DNA of 34,501 bases. It comes from an uncultured Collinsella sp. (GTDB lineage Bacteria > Actinomycetota > Coriobacteriia > Coriobacteriales > Coriobacteriaceae). The stretch's first letter is position 1; each line of letters begins with the position of its first letter. The stretch is taken from positions 1 to 34,501 of the forward strand of contig CAUCLI010000015.1 in NCBI GenBank assembly GCA_958443615.1. Reading direction: 5' to 3'. This document shows positions 1 through 8,180 of this stretch, in pieces. The translations under genes and the position numbers were made by a program. The notes below the pieces were generated by a model, which saw only the letters and a list, made by a program, of their open reading frames with translations, was not told where the DNA came from and did no database searches.

Positions 1-183
1 CAAGCAAATTCACATCTTGCCAGTCACCTATAACGGCGTTCCTGCAAAAAGGTGTGCTTATTTGGACCACATTCCGCCACTCAACATATGTCAATAGCTC
101 CGTCTCAGGTTCATTTACCTGCGAAATCAGTGGAGCTTCCTTGCGATGGCCCTATTCTTTCCCATCATGCCCCTCTATAAGAT

Positions 184-238
184 CACTATCACATTCACTA
201 TCACTATCATTGCAACCTGATATTGATACTGATAGTAT
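184..238 (+). promoter_or_regulatory. Putative promoter with TATCA/TGATA operator array
   Basis: Three TATCA pentamers (187-191, 199-203, 205-209) are followed by three TGATA pentamers (218-222, 224-228, 230-234). TGATA is the reverse complement of TATCA, so the whole block is a dyad; ACTATCA (197-203) mirrors TGATAGT (230-236). A plausible sigma-70 promoter lies inside it: TTGCAA (210-215), 17 bases, TAGTAT (233-238). The TGATA copies therefore fall between and over the -35 and -10. The block ends 20 bases before the AlbA_2-type gene, whose product carries a C-terminal HTH, so autoregulation is a natural inference. The promoter hexamers are by eye only. Nothing else was recognised in bases 1-257. 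Confidence 0.5.
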
Positions 239-257
239 TAGTTGCGAGGTGGTTGAC

Positions 258-1814
258 ATGGCGATTCCCGTGAACATCGAATCCCTGCTCGGCGGGAGCA
301 TTATCGAGAGTGAGCGTATCGAGTACAAGGAGGCGTGGAACGCCGAGGCGTCCCTCAAGACCATCTGCGCCTTTGCGAACGATATCGATAATTGGGGCGG
401 CGGCTATATCGTCCTGGGCGTTCACGAGAACGCCGATGGCACGAAATCTGCCGAGGGCCTCCCCCTCGAATGCATCGATCGGGTCCTGAAGGATATTCTC
501 AACAAGTGCAAGCTGATCAGACCCGACTACATGCCCATCGCCGATGTCGCCACCTTTCAGGAAAAGCACTTCGTCGTCTTATGGTGCCCCGGCGGCAGCG
601 TCAGACCCTATTCCTGCCCCAAGACCATTGGGAAAGGGGCGCGCGAGCGCATAAGCTACATCAGAAAGATGGCCAGCACCATCGAGCCGAGCAACACCGA
701 CCTGCGCGAGCTCTACAACCTGTCCAACAACGTCCCCTTCGACGATCGCCCCAACCACGAGGCGAGCATCAATGACCTCGATAAGCAGCTCATTCGAACG
801 TTCCTCAAGCGAATAGACAGTGACCTGTACAACGAGATGGATTCCATGCCGTTTGACGAGCTCTGCAGAGCCATGGATATCGCAACGGGGCCATCCGAAT
901 ACCTCAAGCCCAAAAATGTCGGCCTCATGTTCTTCTCGCCGCAGCCCGATCGATTCTTCCCCTGCGCCCAAATCGACGTAGTCGAATTCCCAGACGGACT
1001 GGGCGGTCAGCGCATCATCGAGCACACCTTTGACGGTCCACTCGATTACCAGCTCACCCAAGCCCTGCGCTACCTCAAGGGAATCGTCGTAGAAGAGCTG
1101 GTCGTCAAACATGAAGACAGGGCCGAAGCCGATCGGTTTTTCAACTATCCGTACGGCGCGCTTGAGGAAGTGCTGTCCAATGCGGTGTATCACAAGGGAT
1201 ATGACGTGCGCGAACCCATTGAGGTTCGCGTGCTGCCGGACCGGATCGAGGTTCTCAGCCATCCCGGCGCGGATCGCTCCATCAGCATCGAGGGCCTGAA
1301 AACGTACCGGGCGATCAGCCGAAGGTATCGAAACAGAAGGGTTGGGGACTTCCTCAAGGAGCTGCACCTGACAGAGGGGCGCAACACCGGCATGGCCAAG
1401 ATCCTGCATGCCATGCGCGCCAACGGGTCCCCCGACCCTGTGTTCGAAACCGATGTGGAGCGTTTATATTTCCTTGTTACGCTGCCAATCCACCCTCGGT
1501 TCCTCTCCACCGGCGAACATGCGGTCGAGCCAAAAGCGCCCGCCCATGGAACGAAGCGGATCGTCCGCACCGACGAGAACCGAATGAAGCTCGGCAACCT
1601 GGACCTTGAGGTCAAAACGTATGAGATGGGACCGACCGAGATGGACGTCTTGTCCTTTCTCCTTGAGCATCCCCATGCGACAGTCCCCCAGGTCTCTTCC
1701 GCACTGGGCACCTCAACCGCGACGGTCAATCGCCGCATTGCGGCACTCAAGCGGTCGGGGGCGCTCGTCCGCGTTGGAAACGCCAGGTCGGGCCACTGGA
1801 AGGCCGGCAATTAA
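258..1814 (+). CDS. AlbA_2 (Schlafen-type) ATP-binding transcriptional regulator
   Basis: The product is about 518 residues. An N-terminal AlbA_2/Schlafen-like domain (about residues 15-130) has the ESERIEYKEAW opening and the GGGYIVLGV strand. A middle ATPase-like region around residues 295-385 reads EEVLSNAVYHKGY, then RNTGMAKI, typical of the RecG-like C-terminal region of these regulators. A winged HTH lies at about 475-505 (VSSALGTSTATVNRRIAALK). The ATG at 258 is chosen because GAGGTGG lies just upstream and the AlbA_2 homology starts near it; the longer open frame from 54 is low-complexity Ser/Leu and covers the operator array. Proteins of this family are usually DNA-binding regulators, and some sit in defence or mobile regions; the ligand is unknown. 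The stop overlaps that of the convergent recombinase gene. Family is confident, target is not. Confidence 0.85.
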   Translation: MAIPVNIESLLGGSIIESERIEYKEAWNAEASLKTICAFANDIDNWGGGYIVLGVHENADGTKSAEGLPLECIDRVLKDILNKCKLIRPDYMPIADVATFQEKHFVVLWCPGGSVRPYSCPKTIGKGARERISYIRKMASTIEPSNTDLRELYNLSNNVPFDDRPNHEASINDLDKQLIRTFLKRIDSDLYNEMDSMPFDELCRAMDIATGPSEYLKPKNVGLMFFSPQPDRFFPCAQIDVVEFPDGLGGQRIIEHTFDGPLDYQLTQALRYLKGIVVEELVVKHEDRAEADRFFNYPYGALEEVLSNAVYHKGYDVREPIEVRVLPDRIEVLSHPGADRSISIEGLKTYRAISRRYRNRRVGDFLKELHLTEGRNTGMAKILHAMRANGSPDPVFETDVERLYFLVTLPIHPRFLSTGEHAVEPKAPAHGTKRIVRTDENRMKLGNLDLEVKTYEMGPTEMDVLSFLLEHPHATVPQVSSALGTSTATVNRRIAALKRSGALVRVGNARSGHWKAGN

Positions 1815-2470
1815 GCACAGGCGTCTTCGCGGCGCCAACGATCGAAGGTGCCCAGCGACACCCCAAGGCACTCGGCGGCGGCGCGGCGCGTCACGGCGCC
1901 CCGACCGAAATCCTCGATGACCGCGTCGTAATTCTTTGGCCGCTCTTTGCGCGGTCGCCCGAACCTCACGCCGCGGGCTCTCGCCGCGGCGATCCCCTCG
2001 GCTTGCCGTTGACGGATGTTGTCGCGCTCAACATGGGCAACGTAGCTCAATAACTGAAGAACGATATCGGCGATGAGCTCGCCGGTCACACCGCCGGCGG
2101 TATTCCGCGTATCGAGCAATGGCATGTCCATCACCACGATTGATGCGCCACAATCGCGCGTCACATACCTCCATTGCGCAAGGATCTCGTCGTAGTTCCT
2201 GCCCAGGCGATCTATGCTCTTCACCACGAGCACATCTCCGGGTGTCAACACTCGCGTCAACCCGATCCATGCCGGCCGATCGAAATCCTTGCCGCTCGCC
2301 TTATCGGCAAACAGATGATCGGGCTGCACGCCGAATGCCTCCAAGGCGTCCAGCTGCCGCGCGAGCTGCTGGTCCTGCGTCGACACGCGCGCGTAGCCGT
2401 ACAACGTTCCGCCACCGCGAGAATCGTCGACGCCGATGCTTGCCGCACTCCCGCTATCCACCACGTCCAT
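1811..2470 (-). CDS. Serine recombinase of the resolvase/invertase family
   Basis: The 219-residue protein carries the small serine recombinase signature. The catalytic Ser is in YGYARVSTQDQQ (Ser30), followed by KASGKDFDRPAW and the KSIDRLGRN arginine motif. A long helix (DNIRQRQAEGIAAARARGVRFGRP) leads to a C-terminal HTH (VTRRAAAECLGVSLGTFDRWRRE). Length and order match resolvases and DNA invertases such as Tn3 TnpR, Hin and Pin. The start has a GGAGGG site six bases upstream. The roughly 20-residue Gly/Ser/Asp-rich extension before the catalytic domain is unusual. No transposase is adjacent, so this is a lone recombinase: it could resolve or invert a remote site, or be a relic of a mobile element. 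An inverted repeat immediately upstream (2479-2507) is a candidate recombination or operator site. Confidence 0.9.
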   Translation of the reverse strand: MDVVDSGSAASIGVDDSRGGGTLYGYARVSTQDQQLARQLDALEAFGVQPDHLFADKASGKDFDRPAWIGLTRVLTPGDVLVVKSIDRLGRNYDEILAQWRYVTRDCGASIVVMDMPLLDTRNTAGGVTGELIADIVLQLLSYVAHVERDNIRQRQAEGIAAARARGVRFGRPRKERPKNYDAVIEDFGRGAVTRRAAAECLGVSLGTFDRWRREDACA

Positions 2471-2478
2471 GTATGCCC

Positions 2479-2507
2479 TCCAATCGGCTTAAGTTGCACC
2501 GATTGGA
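2479..2507. repeat. Inverted repeat at recombinase promoter
   Basis: TCCAATCGG (2479-2487) and CCGATTGGA (2499-2507) form a perfect 9-bp inverted repeat around an 11-base spacer. It starts 8 bases upstream of the recombinase start and overlaps that gene's ribosome-binding site. A second, shorter repeat follows (CCCCG/CGGGG near 2514-2534). It could be a recombinase operator, part of a res-like site, or an RNA hairpin in the 5' leader. Confidence 0.45.
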
Positions 2508-2616
2508 AGATTCCCCGACACCTAAAACCGGGGTTCAGCCGCGAGGCAAGCCCCTTCCGTCTGCCCTGCGATCAGCTTCAAGCACTTCAAGGTCGTGCCG
2601 ATCGCTTTAGATTATA

Positions 2617-2630
2617 CGAACGTTTGTTCT
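2617..2630 (+). promoter_or_regulatory. LexA (SOS) box
   Basis: The site reads CGAACGTTTGTTCT, with perfect GAAC-N4-GTTC half-sites, the core of LexA boxes in Gram-positive bacteria. It agrees with the Bacillus consensus CGAACRNRYGTTYC at 12 of 14 positions. An AT-rich run (TGATATTATATAGA, 2637-2650) follows and probably contains the -10, so the box would sit at or near the -35. The next gene downstream is the 27-residue hydrophobic peptide at 2703. The helicase at 2984 could also be served by the same transcript. Confidence 0.7.
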
Positions 2631-2702
2631 ATTGTGTGATATTATATAGACAGCGAACGGGCGGTGCCCTCCGAGTCTTGCAGGAAGGTTGGAGGGATCC
2701 CC

Positions 2703-2786
2703 ATGCGAACACTCACGCAGTTGTTGTTGGCACTCGCAATCGTGATGGCTCTTGCCATCTGCTTGATTGTCCTTGTTGCTTACTAA
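2703..2786 (+). CDS. Small hydrophobic membrane peptide (SOS-linked toxin-like)
   Basis: The frame encodes 27 residues: a short N-terminus (MRTLTQ), then an unbroken run of Leu, Ala, Ile, Val, Met and Cys ending VLVAY. That is one predicted transmembrane helix and almost nothing else. GGAGGG (2691-2696) stands six bases before the ATG, which supports translation. The same GGAGGG can pair with CCCTCC at 2667-2672, so the site may be closed in the mRNA. A LexA box lies 73 bases upstream and strong hairpins lie downstream. Size, hydrophobicity, SOS control and structured mRNA together resemble type I toxins such as TisB, and the short holin-like toxins of Firmicutes. No sequence homology to either was established here. 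It could also be a harmless stress peptide or a leader peptide. Confidence 0.6.
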   Translation: MRTLTQLLLALAIVMALAICLIVLVAY

Positions 2787-2810
2787 TGGCTGGGTGATGC
2801 CCGCATAAGG

Positions 2811-2857
2811 GACGAGCCGCCTTGTGGGAAGCGGCTCGTCGAGTGGGTGTCACCCAC
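2811..2857 (+). ncRNA. Tandem RNA stem-loops after the small peptide gene
   Basis: GACGAGCCGC (2811-2820) and GCGGCTCGTC (2831-2840) form a perfect 10-bp stem with a 10-base loop. GTGGG (2843-2847) and CCCAC (2853-2857) form a second, smaller hairpin. There is no T-run right after, so this is not a classical intrinsic terminator. A further stem, CTCTAAC with GTTAGAG, lies at about 2880-2902. The likely meaning is the structured 3' end of the small-peptide mRNA, or an antisense RNA locus. The remaining sequence up to 2983 shows nothing but the helicase ribosome-binding site. Confidence 0.5.
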
Positions 2858-2983
2858 CCAAGTCTATTTCACAGGAGAGCTCTAACCTCTTGTTCGTTAG
2901 AGTATGCCCCATCCCGCGCAATCCCGCATGCGTCCGGGGTGTGCTCGCCTGGATCCATAGAACCGGAGGAGGGAGGCCGAATC

Positions 2984-5326
2984 GTGAACGCATTCGAGCG
3001 GTACGCGCCATTTGTGCAGGACTTCATCTACTCGCATGGCTGGGAATCGCTGCGCTCCATCCAAGTCGCGGCAGCAGACGCGATCTTCAACACCGATGAG
3101 AACGTCCTGCTCACCGCCTCAACCGCCTCAGGTAAGACCGAGGCGGCCTTCTTCCCCATCCTGACCGAGTTCTGGGAAGATCCGCCCGCAACGGTCGGCG
3201 CCCTGTACATCGGCCCGCTCAAAGCCCTCATCAACGATCAGTTCCACCGCCTGGACGCTCTGTGCGAGGAGGCGGACATCCCCGTTTGGCATTGGCACGG
3301 CGACGTCGCGGCGTCGCACAAGGCGAAGCTCCTCAAAAAGCCGAGCGGCATCCTCCAAATCACGCCCGAATCCCTCGAGGCGCTCCTGCTGCACCGGCAT
3401 GCGGCCGTGGGCCGCCTCTTCGGCGACCTGCACTACATCGTCATCGACGAGGTCCATTCCCTGCTGCGCGGCGACCGCGGGGGTCAGGCACTCTGCCTCA
3501 TCGAGCGTCTCTCGCGCATGGCGGGCGTGAACCCCCGCCGCATCGGGCTCTCCGCGACGATCGGCGAACCCGAGCGCGCGGGGGCATTCCTCTCCGCCGG
3601 AACGGGGCGCGGGTGCATCATCCCCCGCTTCGAGGAGCCGCGCCGCACCTGGCGTCTCTCCATGGAGCACTTTTACATCGGCGGCCCGCAAGCCCAGGAG
3701 CGAACCGCGGAGACACTCGGGGCAGCGGAGGCCGACTTGCTCGACGACGGAAGGGCGCGCGAGCTCCCCTCACCCGATGAGGTCCATCTGGAGGCGCCGT
3801 CAACCGGCGAGCTCATGGCGCGCACCGATACGGCGCCCCCCGAGGCAGACCCGGGACTCGGATACATCTTCGAGCACACGCGCGGACGCAAATGCCTCGT
3901 GTTCGTCAATTCTCGCGAAGAGGCGGAAGCGGTCTGCGCGAGCCTCCGCGCGTATTGCGAGGCGCGACATGAACCCGACCGCTTCCTCATCCATCACGGG
4001 AACCTCTCCGCCGCATATCGTCAGAGCGCGGAGGAGCTCATGCGCGACGAGGAGCAGGCGCAAACCACCGTCACAACGGCGACACTCGAACTCGGCATAG
4101 ACATCGGGCGCCTCGAACGGGCCTTTCAGATCGATGCCCCGTTCACGGTGTCCAGTTTCCTGCAGAGAATGGGTCGCACCGGCAGGCGCGACCTTCCCCC
4201 TGAGATGCACTTCGTCATGCGCGAGGAGCAACCCGAGCCGCGCGCCATGCTGCCGGAGACCATCCCTTGGAAGCTGCTTCAAGGGGCGGCCCTCGTGCAG
4301 CTATACCGCGAGGAGCACTGGGTCGAACCGCCGGCGCTCGAACGCCTTCCCTACAGCCTGCTGTACCACCAAGTCATGAGCACGCTCGCAAGTTGCGGGG
4401 AGCTCACGCCCGCCGAGCTCGCCGCACGCGTCCTGACCCTCTCCTATTTCCATCGCGTGAGCACCGACGACCTGCGCTGCCTGTTGCGTCACCTTATCGA
4501 GATCGAGCACGTCGAGGTGACCGAGGGCGGGGGCCTGATCGTGGGTCTCGCGGGAGAGAGGCTCACCAATTCCTTCAAGTTCTACGCCGTCTTCCAGGAG
4601 AATGAGGAGTTCACCGTCCGCAGCGAGTCCGCGGAACTCGGCACGATCGTGAACCCGCCGCCGGCGGGCGAGCGCATCGCCATCGCCGGGCACTGCTGGC
4701 TCGTCGAGGAGGTCGACTGGAAGCGGCGCCTCGTGTACTGCACGCAGGTCAAGGGTCGCGTGCCCGCGTATTTCGGGGACTGCGCCGGAGATATCGACAC
4801 GCATGTGCTCGAGCGCATGGAGCGGGTCCTCGAGGAGCACGATGTCTATCCGTATCTGATGGGAAACGCCCGCGCGCGCCTCTCGCAGGCCCGGCACGTG
4901 GCCGCCAACGCCGGCATCGCCGGACGCGACGCGAGCCCGCTCATCAACCTGGGCGGAGACACCTGGGCACTGTTCCCCTGGCTCGGCAGCTACGCGTTCC
5001 TCGCACTCGAGCGGCTGCTCAAGATAAAATGCGCGGACGAGCTCGGGCTCAAGGGGCTCGACCCATCGCGCCCCTACTTCATGCAATTTCACATGAAGGC
5101 GGATGCCGAGACGTTCTTCGAGGTGGTCGCCGCCGAGGCCGAGGCCGACTTCGCGCCCATCGAACTCGTCTATCCGGGCGAAGTGCCGTATTTCGACAAA
5201 TACGACGAATTCCTGCCCGCGGAACTCGTCCGCAAGGGGTTTGCGGAGGGCGTGCTCGACATCGATGGCATGCGCGAGCGCGTCACCGGCTGGCGCGACG
5301 AAGCTCGTCGCCGCGCGGAAGCTTAG
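2984..5326 (+). CDS. Lhr-like DEAD/DEAH superfamily 2 helicase
   Basis: The product is about 780 residues with a full SF2 helicase core. Motif I is STASGKTEAAFF (about 45-55), motif II DEVH (about 155), motif III SAT (about 189), and motif VI QRMGRTGRR (about 393). The C-terminal half contains a winged-helix-like region and matches the general layout of Lhr-type helicases, though it is shorter than the 1500-residue Lhr of gamma-proteobacteria and mycobacteria. Lhr-family enzymes translocate on single-stranded nucleic acid and unwind DNA or RNA-DNA hybrids, and are linked to repair. The GTG at 2984 is chosen because GGAGGAGGGAGG stands a few bases upstream; the open frame to 2822 crosses the hairpins. 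An SOS box lies 350 bases upstream, so damage-linked expression is possible but unproven. Its stop overlaps the next gene. Confidence 0.85.
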   Translation: MNAFERYAPFVQDFIYSHGWESLRSIQVAAADAIFNTDENVLLTASTASGKTEAAFFPILTEFWEDPPATVGALYIGPLKALINDQFHRLDALCEEADIPVWHWHGDVAASHKAKLLKKPSGILQITPESLEALLLHRHAAVGRLFGDLHYIVIDEVHSLLRGDRGGQALCLIERLSRMAGVNPRRIGLSATIGEPERAGAFLSAGTGRGCIIPRFEEPRRTWRLSMEHFYIGGPQAQERTAETLGAAEADLLDDGRARELPSPDEVHLEAPSTGELMARTDTAPPEADPGLGYIFEHTRGRKCLVFVNSREEAEAVCASLRAYCEARHEPDRFLIHHGNLSAAYRQSAEELMRDEEQAQTTVTTATLELGIDIGRLERAFQIDAPFTVSSFLQRMGRTGRRDLPPEMHFVMREEQPEPRAMLPETIPWKLLQGAALVQLYREEHWVEPPALERLPYSLLYHQVMSTLASCGELTPAELAARVLTLSYFHRVSTDDLRCLLRHLIEIEHVEVTEGGGLIVGLAGERLTNSFKFYAVFQENEEFTVRSESAELGTIVNPPPAGERIAIAGHCWLVEEVDWKRRLVYCTQVKGRVPAYFGDCAGDIDTHVLERMERVLEEHDVYPYLMGNARARLSQARHVAANAGIAGRDASPLINLGGDTWALFPWLGSYAFLALERLLKIKCADELGLKGLDPSRPYFMQFHMKADAETFFEVVAAEAEADFAPIELVYPGEVPYFDKYDEFLPAELVRKGFAEGVLDIDGMRERVTGWRDEARRRAEA

Positions 5327-6225
5327 GGTTTCGGGTCTTCGTCTCTCATGACCGAACCGAAAACCCCTTCGTCGAGATCGGATTCACCCGAGAACGCATA
5401 CTCGCCATCCGTGGCGATGAGCAGGTAATTATCCTCCGCGGCAAACGAGGCATCCTCACAGGGGACCACGTGGACATGTGCGAACACCGCCGCCGCGGTC
5501 GCCATGGCGTCGCGCAGAACGTCGACGTTCTCCCCGCCCGATGCGGAAACGACGTTGGCAAGGTAGAGGCCTCCGGGGCGAAGGCACACCTTGATCTGGC
5601 ACAGGGCCTCGACCGTGGCGAGGGACCGCACAGGCTCGGCGCCCGAGAAGCAATCGTTCACCACCGCATCGTAGCGCACGCCCTCGGCCAGGGCAGTCGA
5701 CACGAACGAGCGCGCATCGGTGGTGATGACCCTCAGACGGGGGCCGGCGATGCGCTCCAACTCGTCGAGGTAAAACCAGCGGCGCGCCAAGCGCGTGACC
5801 GCCGGGTCGATCTCGACGACGTCCATCGCGAGCGAGCCATGGCTCGTAAGGGCATGTTTAGGGTACGCAAACCCACCGCCGCCCATCATGAGCACGCGGT
5901 CGATGCCGTGACCCGTCGCGGCGCGCATGGGCTCCTCCGCCTCGAACACGCGATCGAACGCACGGCAATATGCGAACACGGGCTCGAACCGACGCTCGTC
6001 CACATACGTCGCGCTCTGGTACACGCCGCCCTGCTGGAGCACGCGCACCGCACGCCCCTCGGCGTCGCGGACCTTCTTCACGCGGGCCATCCCCGATTTT
6101 GTGCGGACGAGCTGCAGGCATTGGGAGCCCACGACGAAAGCGGCAGCACCGACGGCGACCGCTCCGAGAGCCACACCTGCGGCGATGCCGGCCCCGGCCT
6201 GGGATATCGAGGGCTTCTTGCTCAT
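5323..6225 (-). CDS. Spermidine-synthase-like methyltransferase-fold protein, membrane-anchored
   Basis: The protein has 300 residues. Residues about 10-34 form an Ala/Gly/Val-rich hydrophobic segment, so it is probably anchored in the membrane. The body has the Rossmann fold of spermidine/spermine synthase-like proteins: VLMMGGGGFAYPKHAL (motif I), VVEIDP (the acidic loop that holds the nucleoside), then TTDARSFV and YDAVVNDCFSG. Polyamine synthases join aminopropyl groups to putrescine. Many actinobacterial and other fused or anchored relatives have no proven polyamine role, so I call the fold and not the reaction. Its ATG overlaps the Elp3 stop (ATGA at 6222-6225), so the two genes are translationally coupled. 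It meets the Lhr-like gene tail-to-tail with overlapping stops. Confidence 0.75.
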   Translation of the reverse strand: MSKKPSISQAGAGIAAGVALGAVAVGAAAFVVGSQCLQLVRTKSGMARVKKVRDAEGRAVRVLQQGGVYQSATYVDERRFEPVFAYCRAFDRVFEAEEPMRAATGHGIDRVLMMGGGGFAYPKHALTSHGSLAMDVVEIDPAVTRLARRWFYLDELERIAGPRLRVITTDARSFVSTALAEGVRYDAVVNDCFSGAEPVRSLATVEALCQIKVCLRPGGLYLANVVSASGGENVDVLRDAMATAAAVFAHVHVVPCEDASFAAEDNYLLIATDGEYAFSGESDLDEGVFGSVMRDEDPKP

Positions 6226-8078
6226 GAGAGCTCCTTTTGCTGATAGAGGCCGTGGTCGACGAACCCCAGATGACGATAATACTCGCGCGTCCCGACCGCG
6301 CTGATCACGTTGAGGCGCGTATACCCGGCGGCACGGGCGATCTCGGAGGCACGGTCGATGAGACGACGGCCCAGCCCCAAATGCTGGGCGGACGTCCCGT
6401 TCGCTCCGAGCTGCGTCGCCATGCCGTACACATGCACCTCGCGGATCATCGCCTCGCCGGGCGCGACGGGCGGGCGGGCGCCCCGCTCCGCGTCCGCCGC
6501 GAACTCCTCCTCGGCCAGGGCGCGCACGTAGCCCTCATCCGGCAGGGACAGGCGCAGGAACCCGGCGATGCGGTTCTCGTCCGTCACCCATTGGAGGAAG
6601 CGCTCGCGCGTGTTGCTGGTTTCATATGAGACGACCTCCATGCGCAGGTCGTCGACCGAGACATCGCCCGTCGCCACCTCACGAAAGCGGATCTCGCGAA
6701 TGCCGCGCGTATCGCCCTGCTTACGCAGATGGTTCTCGACGAGCTGGCGTAGGTTCGGCTTCTTATTGCCCGCGACGATATCATGCGAGGAGAAGTCGCG
6801 GATCATGCGGGAGATGCGGCAGAACGACGGCGTCGCCGCGACGTCGGCGACGAGCACGTCGAGCAGTTCTTCCTCCGTATAGGGAACCCACTCGCCAGCA
6901 TCGAAGCGCTCTTGGAGTCGCGCTCCCTCGATCAAGGCACAGGGATAGAGCTTGATCTCGTCTGGCTGATACGGTGCCCCGCTCACGAGGCGCAGGTAAT
7001 CGGCCTTGTCCCGTTCGGGCGTGGATCCCAAAAGATTGACCATGGCGTGCGCGTGGATCTTGAACCCGAAGATCCTCAGCAACTCAAATGCATGGGCGAT
7101 CGCCCCGACATCGATGCCGCGGTCATTCGCATCCAAGACCTCCTGATTCAAAGACTGGACGCCCATCTGGACTTTCGTGCAACCGAGACGGCGGATCACG
7201 GTGAGGGCCTGCGGGGTGATCGCGTCGGGGCGCGTCTCGATCACGAGGCCGACCACGCGGCAGCGCGCGGTCTCGTTCTCGCGCTGGAGGTGCTCAAGCT
7301 CGGAGAAATCCGCGACCTGGCCCGACGCCGCCCGGTGCCATGGAGAGCCGGCGCCGTACAGCTCGCCAAAAGCCCGGTTGTACGTATGGGCATGGGCGTT
7401 CAGCTCGCGCTGCGTCGCCTCCGCCGCCCGCGCGAAGCCCTCGCCGTCCTGCGGGAATCCCAGCTCGCGATAGCGCGCGGCGCGCTCCCCCGCCCCGGTC
7501 GAAACGGCGGCGGGCGAGAAATCGTTCAACGCGCGGAACAACTCGGAGATGAACCAGACCTGATACCCCTGCGAATAATCGCTCCACGTCCCGCCGAGCA
7601 CGATGAGCTCGATCTTGTCGATAGCATGCCCCATCTGCGAGAGGACGGTCAGGCGCGACGTGACCTGCAGGTACGGATCGAACCAGTTCTGCTCCGCCCG
7701 CTCGCAGGCGGGTTCGTTGTGCAAATAGCTCTTGGGCATGCGGATGTCGTTCGGACAAAACAGGCAATCGCCCCCGCAGGGCCAGGGTTTGGTGATGACC
7801 GTGATGGTCGCCACGCCTGATGCGCTGCGGCGCGGCTTCATGCGCAGGACGGACAAGAGCCGGTCCTCGAGCTCGGGAGTCACGTTCCAAGACTCCCAGC
7901 GCGCGCGATCCCCGGCCTTCACCTGCTGGTAAAACGGCAAGAGGCGGCGTTTCGCGAAGACGCGCTTGTCCTCGCCGGATCGACGGGCGGCGGCATGCCC
8001 CAACTTGAGCAGGGTCCGGTCGTCGACGCACCTGCCGGCGCGGAGCTCTTCCAGTATGTCGAGGATGATCTGTTCCAT
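6222..8078 (-). CDS. elp3: Elp3-type tRNA U34 radical SAM/GNAT acetyltransferase
   Basis: The product is about 618 residues and joins a radical SAM domain to a C-terminal GNAT domain, the Elp3 architecture. The iron-sulfur cysteines are in CGGDCLFCP (Cys101, 105, 108 from the ATG at 8078). Further Elp3 stretches include IELIVLGGTWSDY, QMGVQSLNQEVLD and IREIRFREVATGDV. The acetyl-CoA domain near the end has LGLGRRLIDRA and GTREYYRHLGF. Elp3 builds 5-carboxymethyluridine at the tRNA wobble position from acetyl-CoA and SAM. Another in-frame ATG lies at 8087. No good Shine-Dalgarno precedes either one. TACAAT ends seven bases before the 8078 ATG, so a leaderless mRNA is possible. The frame upstream to 8384 is rejected because it overlaps the divergent gene. 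Confidence 0.93.
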   Translation of the reverse strand: MEQIILDILEELRAGRCVDDRTLLKLGHAAARRSGEDKRVFAKRRLLPFYQQVKAGDRARWESWNVTPELEDRLLSVLRMKPRRSASGVATITVITKPWPCGGDCLFCPNDIRMPKSYLHNEPACERAEQNWFDPYLQVTSRLTVLSQMGHAIDKIELIVLGGTWSDYSQGYQVWFISELFRALNDFSPAAVSTGAGERAARYRELGFPQDGEGFARAAEATQRELNAHAHTYNRAFGELYGAGSPWHRAASGQVADFSELEHLQRENETARCRVVGLVIETRPDAITPQALTVIRRLGCTKVQMGVQSLNQEVLDANDRGIDVGAIAHAFELLRIFGFKIHAHAMVNLLGSTPERDKADYLRLVSGAPYQPDEIKLYPCALIEGARLQERFDAGEWVPYTEEELLDVLVADVAATPSFCRISRMIRDFSSHDIVAGNKKPNLRQLVENHLRKQGDTRGIREIRFREVATGDVSVDDLRMEVVSYETSNTRERFLQWVTDENRIAGFLRLSLPDEGYVRALAEEEFAADAERGARPPVAPGEAMIREVHVYGMATQLGANGTSAQHLGLGRRLIDRASEIARAAGYTRLNVISAVGTREYYRHLGFVDHGLYQQKELS

Positions 8079-8180
8079 GGACTCCATTGTATATGAGGGC
8101 GAGAACGGGCCGCACTCCGGAGCGGCGATGCGCTTACAATTAAAAACTCGGGCATTCGATATTCGCCGATCGGAAGAACC

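Noticed and set aside
1811..2470. Serine recombinase as part of a complete transposon
   Set aside because: No transposase and no terminal inverted repeats bracket it within the window.
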